DNA of 64,000 nucleotides from Xanthobacter aminoxidans (GTDB lineage Bacteria > Pseudomonadota > Alphaproteobacteria > Rhizobiales > Xanthobacteraceae). Location: NCBI RefSeq assembly GCF_023571765.1, contig NZ_JAMJXC010000018.1, positions 49,722 to 113,721 on the forward strand, in the 5' to 3' direction. Shown here piece by piece: positions 33,966 to 41,832 of the stretch; the stretch's first letter is position 1; each line of letters opens with the position of its first letter. The position numbers and the translations under genes were made by a program. The notes under the pieces are model-generated. The model was not told the DNA's origin and did no database searches. It was given only the letters and a program-made list of their open reading frames with translations.

Positions 33966-34628
33966 TCAACGGCCGGACGAGTCGTCCCATGACCGTGCGA
34001 GATCGGTGGCTGTGGCCACGATTCCAAAACGGGCCTCGACGTTGCGCAGCGTGGCGTGGTGGAGGTCCATGTCCCAGGAGGCGCAGGCATCGCCAACGGC
34101 GCTCACGTAGTAGCCGTACTCGAACGCATCCCTGAGGGTGCTTTCCACGCACACGTTGGTGGACACGCCGCACACCGCCACCGAGGCGATGCCGCGCCCG
34201 CGCAACACCATGTCGAGATCGGTGCCCTTGAACGCGCTGTAGCGATGCTTGTGGATCACCACCTCGCCGGCGGCGGGCGACAGCTCCGGCACGAAATCCG
34301 CCCCCCAGGTTTCCGCGATGGCGATCCGGTCCGAAGCGTAAGTGGACCTTCGGCGCTGGGCGAGCCACGGCCCGGAGTCCGAGAGATGGCCGGGCAGCGT
34401 CCAGAAGCCCACATGGCAGACGAGAACGCCCGCCCTGCGCGCCGCCGCACGCAGCTCCGCAATCACCGGAACGATGGCCTGCGCCGCTCCGAGCGGCCGA
34501 CCGGCGGCACTTGCCGCGAATCCGTCCACGCAGAAATCCTTCTGCATGTCGATGATGACGAGCGCCGTGTGGGGCGGTGCGAAGCGCTCGGTAAAGGATG
34601 CAAGGATGAGAGGCTCAGCTGCCGTCAT
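33966..34628 (-). CDS. Isochorismatase-like cysteine hydrolase
   Basis: 220 residues. Catalytic triad of the family: Asp27 (ALVIIDMQKDF), Lys127 (EVVIHKHRYSAF) and Cys160 (GVSTNVCVEST) with the preceding non-proline cis-peptide region. This branch includes amidohydrolases for N-carbamoyl and related amides (biuret, N-carbamoylsarcosine, peroxyureidoacrylate). ATG overlaps the stop of the upstream PuuE-like gene (ATGA), and the PrpD gene follows 11 nt later. Confidence 0.92.
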   Translation of the reverse strand: MTAAEPLILASFTERFAPPHTALVIIDMQKDFCVDGFAASAAGRPLGAAQAIVPVIAELRAAARRAGVLVCHVGFWTLPGHLSDSGPWLAQRRRSTYASDRIAIAETWGADFVPELSPAAGEVVIHKHRYSAFKGTDLDMVLRGRGIASVAVCGVSTNVCVESTLRDAFEYGYYVSAVGDACASWDMDLHHATLRNVEARFGIVATATDLARSWDDSSGR

Positions 34629-35521
34629 GAGCGCACCTGTGTCGAGAACCAGTCGGCGATTGCGGATCCCGACATGAAGCAGACGTCCGGATTCCCCGCG
34701 AGCAGATCGACGATCCGCTCCAGGTAGACGAAGCGATGGGGCACGCCGATGAGGTGAGGATGCAGTCCGATGCCGAGCACCCGCGGCGCATGGCGGCCTG
34801 CCTCACGTGCGAGGCATTCGAGCGTCAGGCTGACGCGCGAGAACATCTCCTCGGAGCGGTGCCGCTCCACCGCGTAGATCACGCTGTCGTTGAGCTCCAG
34901 CGTGTAGGGCATGGCGATGAGTTCACCGGCCCGCGTCGCCATAAGGGATGGCAGGTCGTCCACCCCCCAGTCGCAGACATAATCGAGGCCCATCTCCGCA
35001 AGGATGTCAGGCGTTTCCGCACTCTCGCGCAGCCCCGGGCTGAGCCAGCCGCGCACCTTGCGGCCGCTTACTGCCTCAAGCCGGGCCAGCGACCCGCCCA
35101 CCACGTCGCGCTCGTGCTCGACACTCTGGAGGCTGGCCTGGTGGATGCCGTGGCCGATGAGTTCCCAGCCGGCCTCGAGCACGGCCTCGACACAGGCCGG
35201 ATATGCATCGGCGACACTGGCATTGAGGCTAGCGGAAGCGGCGATGCCGTGCGCCCGGAACAGGCGGAGGATGCGCGACATGCCGGCACGAAGGCCGTAT
35301 TCGGCCCAGCAGAAGTTTGGCACATCCGGCAATTGCTCCACCCCGTGCGGAGGCGTGAGGATTTTGCGCGGCATGGCTTTGTCGAAGGGCCAGTATTCGA
35401 TATTCACCACGAAATGAACGATGATCGGCCTGCCGTTCGGCGCCGTCAGGCGCGGACGTTGGTGGGCCATCACGTAAGGGATGCGCGGGTTCGCCATGAG
35501 ACCCGCTTCGGTTCGATACAT
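34625..35521 (-). CDS. Polysaccharide-deacetylase (NodB-fold) family hydrolase, PuuE/imide-hydrolase-like
   Basis: 298 residues of the NodB-fold branch that works on small amides such as allantoin or cyclic imides rather than chitin. Segments: IIVHFVVNIEYWPFDKAMPR at the strand-1 site (where PuuE-type enzymes have N/E instead of the classical D-D), GWELIGHGIHQASLQ (metal-histidine strand), VRGWLSPGLRESAETPDILA and LDYVCDWGVDDLPSLM. Start at the ATG behind GAAGGAAG. Leads an operon with an isochorismatase-like hydrolase and a PrpD protein, divergent from a LysR gene. Substrate unknown; a ring-opening amidohydrolase role fits. Confidence 0.85.
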   Translation of the reverse strand: MYRTEAGLMANPRIPYVMAHQRPRLTAPNGRPIIVHFVVNIEYWPFDKAMPRKILTPPHGVEQLPDVPNFCWAEYGLRAGMSRILRLFRAHGIAASASLNASVADAYPACVEAVLEAGWELIGHGIHQASLQSVEHERDVVGGSLARLEAVSGRKVRGWLSPGLRESAETPDILAEMGLDYVCDWGVDDLPSLMATRAGELIAMPYTLELNDSVIYAVERHRSEEMFSRVSLTLECLAREAGRHAPRVLGIGLHPHLIGVPHRFVYLERIVDLLAGNPDVCFMSGSAIADWFSTQVRS

Positions 35522-35663
35522 CAGATCTTCCTTCGGGGAGAAGCGCTGGTGGTGAACAGCAATTTGCGTTGGCCGACGCTTCGGCTGAGGTCGCGGGAAC
35601 GCGCGTCACGGTCCTTGAAAAGGCGTATCGGCCGCGACCACAGCCCGATAGAAGGATTGGCAT

Positions 35664-35676
35664 TCAACCAGTTATA
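35664..35676. promoter_or_regulatory. Candidate LysR operator TCAACCAGTTATA
   Basis: TCAACCAGTTATA lies in the 249-nt divergent region between the PuuE-like operon and the LysR gene. A 12/13 match, TCAACCAGATATA, occurs at 38953-38965 upstream of the MFS/DUF2848 operon, so the LysR may control both. No other feature was recognised in this gap. Confidence 0.35.
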
Positions 35677-35770
35677 CGTTTTCTTGAAGGGTGCCCGGCG
35701 CAGGGCATGGCCTAAGCGGGACGCAGCAGCGCCCCGTCCCGAACGAGCGCCTTGGGGGAGACGGTGGGCA

Positions 35771-36694
35771 ATGGAACTGCGGCAGCTGCGGTATTTCGTG
35801 ACGCTTGCGGAGATCGGCAGCGTCTCCCGCGCCGCCGTGCTGCTGGGGGTTGCGCAACCGGCCATCAGCCGGCAAATTCGGTTGCTGGAGGATGAGTTCG
35901 GTGTCGCCCTGTTCTACCGCACCGGACGCGGCATGGAGCTGACCGAGGCGGGGCACTTACTTGCCGCCCGCGCCCCCACCATCCTCACCGATTTGCAGCA
36001 GCTGGAGAACGATGTGCGCGACCTGCGCGGCGTCGCCGACGGACAGGTGACGCTGGGCGTGCCGCCAACCGAGAGCTACTTCCTCGTCACCCCGCTGGTC
36101 CAGCGCCTGCGCCGCAGCCACCCGGGCATCTCTCTCAAGGTGCTTGAAGCCTTCAGCGGCCATGTGAACGAATGGCTCTCCGCCGGGCGCATCGACGTGG
36201 CGCTGTTCTACCGGGCGCCGCGCACCACGCATCTGGAAGCGGACGAGCTCGTCACGGAGCGGCTCTATTTCGTCGGGGCGCGCGGATCGCTCGGTGACGG
36301 ACCCGCGCTCGGGCTGGCGGACGTGGTGGATCGCGACTTCATCCTGCCGAGCCGCGCCCACGGCCTGCGCCTGCTGGTGGACGGGGTCGCGCAGGCCAAG
36401 GGCCTGACGCTGACAGTGCCGCTGGAGATCGATGCCCTCCTCACCCTGAAGGGACTGACGGAGGCAGGGGTCGGCATCACGATCCTTCCCCATCACGCCG
36501 TCGCGCGGGATGTCGAGGAGGGCAAGCTCGATGCGCGGCCGGTGGCCGATGTGGAACTGTCGCGCACGCTTCTCTTGGCGACCTCCACCCAGCACCCCCT
36601 CTCGCTCTCCTCCCGGGTCGTAGTGCGGGAAATCCAGGCGCTGGTGCGCGACCTTGTATCCAGCCGGCGCTGGGTCGGGGCCATGGTGGAGTGA
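35771..36694 (+). CDS. LysR-family transcriptional regulator
   Basis: 307 residues. N-terminal helix-turn-helix MELRQLRYFVTLAEIGSVSR, AAVLLGVAQPAISRQIRLLE; the rest is the two-lobed effector domain (VTLGVPPTESYFLVTPLVQR). GIGTI/NAC-like members share the EIGSVSRAA start. The open frame extends far upstream, but this ATG begins the canonical LysR N-terminus. Divergent from the PuuE-like/isochorismatase/PrpD operon and convergent with the DUF2848/MFS operon: probably regulates one or both. Confidence 0.94.
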   Translation: MELRQLRYFVTLAEIGSVSRAAVLLGVAQPAISRQIRLLEDEFGVALFYRTGRGMELTEAGHLLAARAPTILTDLQQLENDVRDLRGVADGQVTLGVPPTESYFLVTPLVQRLRRSHPGISLKVLEAFSGHVNEWLSAGRIDVALFYRAPRTTHLEADELVTERLYFVGARGSLGDGPALGLADVVDRDFILPSRAHGLRLLVDGVAQAKGLTLTVPLEIDALLTLKGLTEAGVGITILPHHAVARDVEEGKLDARPVADVELSRTLLLATSTQHPLSLSSRVVVREIQALVRDLVSSRRWVGAMVE

Positions 36695-36708
36695 AGGTCC
36701 CAAAACGA

Positions 36709-36741
36709 TATCGGCCGACCTCGCGAAGAGGTCGGCCGATA
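36709..36741 (-). terminator. Rho-independent terminator for the MFS/DUF2848 operon
   Basis: 14-bp perfect stem TATCGGCCGACCTC/GAGGTCGGCCGATA with a 5-nt loop GCGAA. Read on the minus strand it is followed by TCGTTTTGGG, a short T-run, so it terminates the minus operon and may also stop the LysR transcript. Confidence 0.8.
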
Positions 36742-36773
36742 CAAGGTGAGCACCGAAGCCGGTGCGCCCGCAC

Positions 36774-37457
36774 CTAGAAGGGGACGTTTTCGAGCATCTC
36801 CGTCCAATAGGCGTGGCTGAGCCGGCGATCGAGAACGGGATCGACGAGCTCCACCTCGAAGCGCGCGGAAGACCTTATGCCCCCGAGCGCCGGCGGCGTG
36901 CCGCACATGAACAGTCCATTCTGCGGCAGCGGCGCGACCGCCTCGGCCAGCCTGGCCAGAAGAATGTGCGGATGGAGCATCTCCGCGAGGCTGTCCTCCT
37001 GATAGACGACGCGCCGGCCGCCCTCCTCGATGAAGCTGCGCACCACCAGACGGTCCCAATGGTCCGCGACCTCTTCCAGCGGCCACAGCCCCGCGCCGAT
37101 GGGCTTCTGGCAGAGCTGCTTGGACAACGGGATGTCGATGGTTTCCGCGCTGCGGTCCGTATGGTCCGAGCCGACGCCGAGCCAGATACCATCGGGCAGG
37201 GCCAGGAGCACCGGCTCCACCTCGCCGGAGGTATGCGGGCCAATCACCTGGATCGTGTCGGCCCGCGTCGCGAGATTGGCCGTCAGCTGGAAGAACACGG
37301 GTGCCCTGTTGGGGCGACGCACGCCGATGGCCTCCAATTCTTCCAAATGCCGTTTCACCGAATCCGGGGTGCCCGTCAGCCCGCCGAGCACCAGCGCACG
37401 CGGCGTCACGCGCACGTCTTCCTCGCCCGTCCGGCGGGTCTTCCTGAAGTCGAGCAT
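36774..37457 (-). CDS. DUF2848 family protein
   Basis: 227 residues. Recognised by RALVLGGLTGTPDSVKRHLE near the N-terminus, TIQVIGPHTSGEVEPVLLAL and GIWLGVGSDHTDRSAETIDI, which resemble the fumarylacetoacetate-hydrolase-like fold to which DUF2848 belongs. Biochemical role is not established. It follows the MFS carrier by 6 nt and may process the compound that carrier brings in. Confidence 0.85.
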   Translation of the reverse strand: MLDFRKTRRTGEEDVRVTPRALVLGGLTGTPDSVKRHLEELEAIGVRRPNRAPVFFQLTANLATRADTIQVIGPHTSGEVEPVLLALPDGIWLGVGSDHTDRSAETIDIPLSKQLCQKPIGAGLWPLEEVADHWDRLVVRSFIEEGGRRVVYQEDSLAEMLHPHILLARLAEAVAPLPQNGLFMCGTPPALGGIRSSARFEVELVDPVLDRRLSHAYWTEMLENVPF

Positions 37458-37463
37458 GACCGG

Positions 37464-38786
37464 TCAGTCCTTCAGGGGACGGCTGGCGGTTTCCCGTGCC
37501 GCGAGCACCGAGACGATGGTGATGGCCAGCGTCGCCCAGATGTAGGCTTTCAGAGGCAGCGTGCCGGGGAACTCGCGGTAAAGCGTCGTGAAGACGAGGG
37601 GAGCCAGGCCGCCGCCTACCGCACCGGCCAGCGTGTAGGCGAGCGAGCAGCCGGTATAACGCACGCGGGTGACAAACTGCTCCGCCACGAAGGACGCCTG
37701 CGGGCCGTACATGGCCGAGTGGATCACCAGCGCGACGGAGATCGCGATGATGATGAGGAGCGGATCGCGGGTCTCGAACAGCACGAACAGAACGTTGATC
37801 CACAGCGCCGACGCGATGGCCCCCGCCACATAGACCGGCCGCCGGCCGATGCGGTCGGACAGCGCCGAGAAGGCGAGACAGCCAAAGCCGTTGGCGGCGA
37901 CGCCGATCATCACCGCGCTGATCGCCACCGTGCGGTTCACGCCCAGCGACTGGGTCAGGTAGGTGAGGGAAAAGGCGATCATGAAGCCGAAGACCACGTC
38001 AGAACCGATGCGCGATCCCGCCGCCACCAGAAGGTTGCGCAAATGGCCGGTGAGCACCTCGGTGATGGGGGCCGCGGAGGTTTCACCGTCCTTCGACATC
38101 TGTTCGAACGCGCCGGTTTCTGGGACGCCGCGCCGGAGCCAGATGCCGAACGCGACCACGAAGAAGCTGAGCAGGAAGGGCACGCGCCAGCCCCAGTCCA
38201 CAAAGCGTTCGTCGGAAACGAAAGCCGTGAACAGGGTCAACATGGCCGTTCCGGAGAAGATGCCGACCATGGCGCCGACCTGCGCCCAGGATGCCTGGAA
38301 GCCACGGTGGCGGATGCTCGCCTGCTCGGCGGTCAGCAGCACGGCGCCGGCCCATTCGCCGCCAAGTGCGACACCCTGAATGAAGCGCAGCGCGACCAGC
38401 AGCAGCGAGGCGCCGACGCCAAGCGTCGCATAGGTGGGCAGGAGGCCGATGGCAAAGGTGCAGGCCCCCATCAGCACCAAAGTGAGCATCAGCACGTCAC
38501 GGCGGCCAAGCTTGTCGCCGAGTCGGCCGAAGATGAAGCCTCCGATGGGACGCGAGAGATAGCCGACCGCATATGTGGAGAAGGCGAGAATGGTCCCCGC
38601 GATGGGGTCGAACTGCGGGAAGAACAGCTGGTTGAAGATCAGCGCCGCCATGGTGTTATAGAGCGTGAACTCGAACCATTCGAGCGCCGTCCCGACCATG
38701 CTCGCGGCTGCGAGGCGAGAACTCCATTGCGATGGCCCTGCCGCCGCTGCACTTCTTCCTTTATCGACGTCCGATATCGTGGTCAT
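37464..38786 (-). CDS. MFS transporter, metabolite:H+ symporter (MHS) type
   Basis: 440-residue carrier with about 12 transmembrane helices. MHS/KgtP-ShiA features: GTALEWFEFTLYNTMAALIF at helix 1, RPIGGFIFGRLGDKLGRRDV (the A-like loop 2-3 motif), RFIQGVALGGEWAGAVLL in helix 4-5 and FSALSDRIGRRPVYV in the second half. Members take up organic acids by proton symport. Start at 38786 removes a 10-residue extension with no ribosome site. Cotranscribed with DUF2848. Confidence 0.93.
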   Translation of the reverse strand: MTTISDVDKGRSAAAAGPSQWSSRLAAASMVGTALEWFEFTLYNTMAALIFNQLFFPQFDPIAGTILAFSTYAVGYLSRPIGGFIFGRLGDKLGRRDVLMLTLVLMGACTFAIGLLPTYATLGVGASLLLVALRFIQGVALGGEWAGAVLLTAEQASIRHRGFQASWAQVGAMVGIFSGTAMLTLFTAFVSDERFVDWGWRVPFLLSFFVVAFGIWLRRGVPETGAFEQMSKDGETSAAPITEVLTGHLRNLLVAAGSRIGSDVVFGFMIAFSLTYLTQSLGVNRTVAISAVMIGVAANGFGCLAFSALSDRIGRRPVYVAGAIASALWINVLFVLFETRDPLLIIIAISVALVIHSAMYGPQASFVAEQFVTRVRYTGCSLAYTLAGAVGGGLAPLVFTTLYREFPGTLPLKAYIWATLAITIVSVLAARETASRPLKD

Positions 38787-38952
38787 GGATGCTCGTCCCC
38801 TGGATATTGCTCCCACCTCGGCTGACCGGATCGGCGCGATGCGCGGTGCTTTCGGGAGGCTCGGGCCGGGTCGGAGTCCGCTGGAAACGGCCTCTCTTTC
38901 GGCTCACGGGAACACTGTGATGCGATCGGTAGCCACGCAACGGCTTGCACAA

Positions 38953-38981
38953 TCAACCAGATATAACCGAACGTTATCTGG
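38953..38981. promoter_or_regulatory. Operator-like inverted repeat upstream of the MFS operon
   Basis: CCAGATA (38957-38963) and TATCTGG (38975-38981) form a 7-bp inverted repeat, and TCAACCAGATATA (38953-38965) matches 12 of 13 bases at 35664 in the LysR divergent region. It lies about 170 nt upstream of the MFS start, next to IS remnants. Confidence 0.35.
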
Positions 38982-38984
38982 GGG

Positions 38985-39260
38985 CGCTAGGCGCAGTATC
39001 CCTCGCCCTACTTGGGCCGCCCCGAGTCTCCTAGACGCCCTCGGCTTTGACTTTGTGCTGCCCTTCGAACTCGATGGGTGACAGCATCCCGTTGCGTGCT
39101 TGCGGGTGGGGTTGTAGAATATTTCGATGTAATCGAACACGTCCTGGCGTGCCTCGTCGCGCGTGCGGTAGGTCTTGCGGCGGATGCGTTCGCGCTTGAG
39201 CAAGTTGAAGAAGCTCTCGGCCACGGCGTTGTCGTGGCAGTTGCCACGAGGGCTCATCGA
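38985..39260 (-). pseudogene. IS3-family OrfB C-terminal remnant
   Basis: From 39257 the minus strand reads MSPRGNCHDNAVAESFFNLL, KRERIRRKTYRTRDEARQDV and FDYIEIFYNPTRKHA, the end of an IS3 (IS2/IS407-like) integrase domain with the catalytic glutamate in VAESFF. A frameshift follows RKHA; the rest (PIEFEGQHKVKAEG-like) continues in another frame to a TAG near 39030. N-terminal two thirds are missing. Confidence 0.75.
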
Positions 39261-39424
39261 TGGAGGCTTGGTTGAGGTACTACGACGAGGATCGGCCGCA
39301 TCCCTCCGATCACGGTGCCGAACTCTGGCGCCCTCCAGCCCACCGCCGTGAGCAAGCCGGAGGCTCCAACGTCCGGCGCTCCCACGTGGTCTCAAATCAG
39401 GCGCCGATGACCTGCGAACGCTGA
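39260..39424 (+). pseudogene. Possible second IS3-type transposase tail
   Basis: MEAWLRYYDEDRPHPSDHG on the plus strand resembles the end of IS3 OrfB proteins (W-x-x-x-Y-N-x-D-R-P-H-S/G). It abuts the opposite-strand remnant, suggesting nested or truncated insertions. Weak support because only about 20 residues are family-like. Confidence 0.3.
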
Positions 39425-39450
39425 CTGCCGCCGTCGCGGGCGACGGCTGG

Positions 39451-39537
39451 TTAATCCACGAAATTCACCATGGCGCCGAGATCGAGGGCGGTGCGGGTCA
39501 TCAGCCGCGACACCGGGAACTCTGCAATCGGGTGGTG
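39451..39537 (-). other. Protein-like tail of an unidentified truncated gene
   Basis: The minus strand reads HPIAEFPVSRLMTRTALDLG, then AMVNFVD and a TAA. It looks like a real C-terminus but has no start or upstream body, as the NIPSNAP gene ends just before it. I do not recognise the family; it may be left from an IS-mediated deletion. Confidence 0.2.
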
Positions 39538-39571
39538 ACAAGAGCGTTGGCGCAAGCCCGGCAAGTGCCCA

Positions 39572-39898
39572 TCAGGCCGGTGCGAGGTCCAGGGCGGGCT
39601 TTAGCAGGGAATTGCGGATTCGCGCCACCAGCGGACCGTCGGCCTCGCTTCGCCGGCGGGCTTCGATCCAGCGCGGATCGGCCGCGAACGCCGTCCATTT
39701 TTCCTCGCGTTCCGTGAGGCTGAGCCACGCCAGCATGTAATGAAGGCTCTGGTCGTTCTCGCCAACCAGGGTAGTCCAGAAGCCAACCGGCCGGATTCCC
39801 GCCTCACGCCAGAGCGGCAGCGCATCGTCCTCGAACCTCCGCAGCACACGCGGCAGGCAACCGGGCATGCAATCGTAACACCTCAGCTCGTAGATCAT
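39572..39898 (-). CDS. NIPSNAP family protein
   Basis: 108 residues with the dimeric alpha/beta-barrel NIPSNAP pattern: MIYELRCYDCMPGCLPRVLR, VGFWTTLVGENDQSLHYMLA and a final WIEARRRSEADGPLVARIRN. Bacterial members sit in catabolic operons; activity is undefined. ATG overlaps the stop of the LysR gene (ATGA) with a GAGGAGC ribosome site, so regulator and NIPSNAP are coexpressed. Confidence 0.88.
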   Translation of the reverse strand: MIYELRCYDCMPGCLPRVLRRFEDDALPLWREAGIRPVGFWTTLVGENDQSLHYMLAWLSLTEREEKWTAFAADPRWIEARRRSEADGPLVARIRNSLLKPALDLAPA

Positions 39899-40884
39899 GC
39901 CGGCTCCTCCTGCGAATAGCGCTCCGGCTCCGGTGCGCTCGGCATGCCGGGAAGGTCCACCAATCGACCCGCAAAGCAATCGCCGATGAGCTCGATTAGA
40001 GCCCGGACCGCAGGCAGCACGCCGTGGCTGGAGGCGAGGAGTGCGCTCACCTCGAACGTGCCGCCCGTCCAGCCGGGTAGGACGCGCACCAGATCGCCCC
40101 GCTGCACCGCGTCCTGGCCGCAAGACGCCGGTAGCAACGCCACGCCCATGCCCGCGCGAACCGACGACAGGACCGCGCCGAGGTCGCTGCTCACGAGGCG
40201 TGGTCCCAGGTCTAGGCCGCTATCCGCGATGCAGGCGCCCTCAAGGATAGTGTCCTGCCGCTCCCTCGCCGGGGTCAGCAACAATCGGCCCGGGGCCTCT
40301 GCGAAGACGAACAGCGGGCAGCCCGTCAAATCGGCGGGCCTCGTCACTCCTGCGTAGGTGGCGGCATGGCCGGCGCTTGCAAAGAGGTGGCGCGGTTCCG
40401 CCTTGAGGCGCCGTCGGACCATGCTGGAATCCTCCAGCGGCCCGTCGTGGGCGACGAGATAGACATCGGCGGTGCGCGCCCCCATTTCGTCCAGCCGCGA
40501 CAGCATCCGCTGCTCGACGCACACCTGGGGAAAGCGCGCCAGGAAGCCGGGCAACACGGTGCCAAGGCAGAGCGCGGCAGCAACCGGCGAACAGGCGAGG
40601 CGCAATGTGCCGCTCGGCGGTCCGAGACGGCTTCTGACCGCGGATTCGGCCGCCTGCGCTTCGGCGAGCATGTTGCGCGCGTGGCGATAGAATTCGCGAC
40701 CCAATTCGGTGACAAGGAACGTGCGCGAGGAGCGCTGTATCAATCGGACTCCCAGCCTCATCTCCAGCTCCGCGACCCTGCGGCTGAGTTTAGACTTTGG
40801 AAGATTGAGTGCCTTGCTTGCAGCAGTAATTCCTTTGCTGTCAACGACCTGGGCAAAATAGAAATAATCGTTGAAATTGATCAT
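39895..40884 (-). CDS. LysR-family transcriptional regulator
   Basis: 329 residues. Helix-turn-helix MINFNDYFYFAQVVDSKGIT, ALNLPKSKLSRRVAELEMRL; effector domain with GTLRLACSPVAAALCLGTVL. The KSKLSRRVA recognition helix belongs to the AaeR/DsdC-like branch of short LysR N-termini. Divergent from the cupin/FAH/RidA/ABC operon across a 396-nt AT-rich gap and therefore its probable regulator. Confidence 0.94.
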   Translation of the reverse strand: MINFNDYFYFAQVVDSKGITAASKALNLPKSKLSRRVAELEMRLGVRLIQRSSRTFLVTELGREFYRHARNMLAEAQAAESAVRSRLGPPSGTLRLACSPVAAALCLGTVLPGFLARFPQVCVEQRMLSRLDEMGARTADVYLVAHDGPLEDSSMVRRRLKAEPRHLFASAGHAATYAGVTRPADLTGCPLFVFAEAPGRLLLTPARERQDTILEGACIADSGLDLGPRLVSSDLGAVLSSVRAGMGVALLPASCGQDAVQRGDLVRVLPGWTGGTFEVSALLASSHGVLPAVRALIELIGDCFAGRLVDLPGMPSAPEPERYSQEEPA

Positions 40885-40984
40885 CCGTATTCCCCGCCGG
40901 TCGTTGACCGACCTTGATTGTGCGCGGGTCCGCCGGGAGGGCGGGGCGCGCCTCTGGTCGCAACAGACTGTCATAGGTACTCAC

Positions 40985-41034
40985 ATTATGCAAATTTATA
41001 TCATTTTTTGCATCATAGCACTATATTATGCACT
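40985..41034. promoter_or_regulatory. AT-rich divergent promoter with repeated ATTATGCA/TTTGCAT
   Basis: ATTATGCAAA at 40985-40994, TTTGCAT at 41007-41013 and ATTATGCA at 41026-41033 form a symmetric set in the only AT-rich part of the 396-nt gap between the LysR and cupin genes. Probably operator plus promoter. The rest of the gap (41053-41280) is open in the frame of the cupin gene; see that entry. Confidence 0.45.
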
Positions 41035-41280
41035 CGTTTCATAGGAGCAACGATGCGTTCCGATTTTGCCGGCTTTCGGTCGCCGCCGCCCGGTGCGAGG
41101 CTCAAATTCGGGTCGAGCGGCGGGACGCCGGACGGCCTTGAGCACAAGCCGGCCGGATCGCCCACACGCGGACCGCGCCTTCAGGGGACCACGAGGTCCT
41201 CTCCGGAGCACACGCCGATCAGCTTGCCGTGCGATTGGTCGGATCCGATCGGAACGTGCTCCAGACGATTGGAACGAGAT

Positions 41281-41832
41281 ATGTCGAGCCCACAACCCGA
41301 CGGAAACATAGATCACGTCCGCTTTTTCCGGGCGCCGGACGACAACCGTACAGTGGCGATCTTCATCGGAGGCCGGTTCAATGCCTTCGACCGCTTCCCT
41401 CCGTTCATGGAGACGCCGGAGGAGATCCGCCACGTGCAGGAGGCCTACAAGGTGGCCGACCCCACACTGGAGCGCACCACCAAGGCGCACGTCACCGACA
41501 ACGGCTGGCCCCTCCAGATCATCATGCTGGAGCGCCATCCCGGAGCCACCACCCTGCCCCACTACCACGTGCCCAACGAGGCGCTGCCACCGCTTCCGAC
41601 ACGCCATCAGATCCTGATCTGCCAGAGCGGCAGAGCGCGCGTGGGCATCTTCACCACCTCCGGCGCCGCGCTGGGGGATGTGTATCTGGAGCCTAACGAT
41701 CTGCTGCTCATGGCCGAAGGGCACGAGGTGGAATTCCTGGAGCCCCGTACGCGGCTCATCGAGATCAAGCAGGGGCCGTTTCCCGGCACCGACGCCGACG
41801 ACAAGGTCGATCTTCCGAGGGTAGCACGATGA
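41281..41832 (+). CDS. Cupin-domain protein
   Basis: 183 residues from this start. A single cupin barrel: HPGATTLPHYHVPNEALPPL supplies H-x-H and E metal ligands, then RARVGIFTTSGAALGDVYLE and LMAEGHEVEFLEPRTRLIEI. N-terminal HVRFFRAPDDNRTVAIFIGG is part of the conserved body. An in-frame ATG at 41053 has a better ribosome site (AGGAG, 5 nt) and would add 76 residues with no domain-like character, so the true start is uncertain. The stop overlaps the FAH gene (ATGA). Function unknown: dioxygenase, isomerase or ligand-binding cupin. Confidence 0.8.
   Translation: MSSPQPDGNIDHVRFFRAPDDNRTVAIFIGGRFNAFDRFPPFMETPEEIRHVQEAYKVADPTLERTTKAHVTDNGWPLQIIMLERHPGATTLPHYHVPNEALPPLPTRHQILICQSGRARVGIFTTSGAALGDVYLEPNDLLLMAEGHEVEFLEPRTRLIEIKQGPFPGTDADDKVDLPRVAR

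Noticed and set aside
32428..34110. 560-codon plus-strand open frame across the second PrpD gene
   Set aside because: The minus strand holds PrpD and isochorismatase genes with family motifs and ribosome sites; this frame is their shadow.
36762..38825. 687-codon plus-strand open frame
   Set aside because: Antisense to the DUF2848 and MFS genes; low-complexity translation with no membrane or domain pattern.
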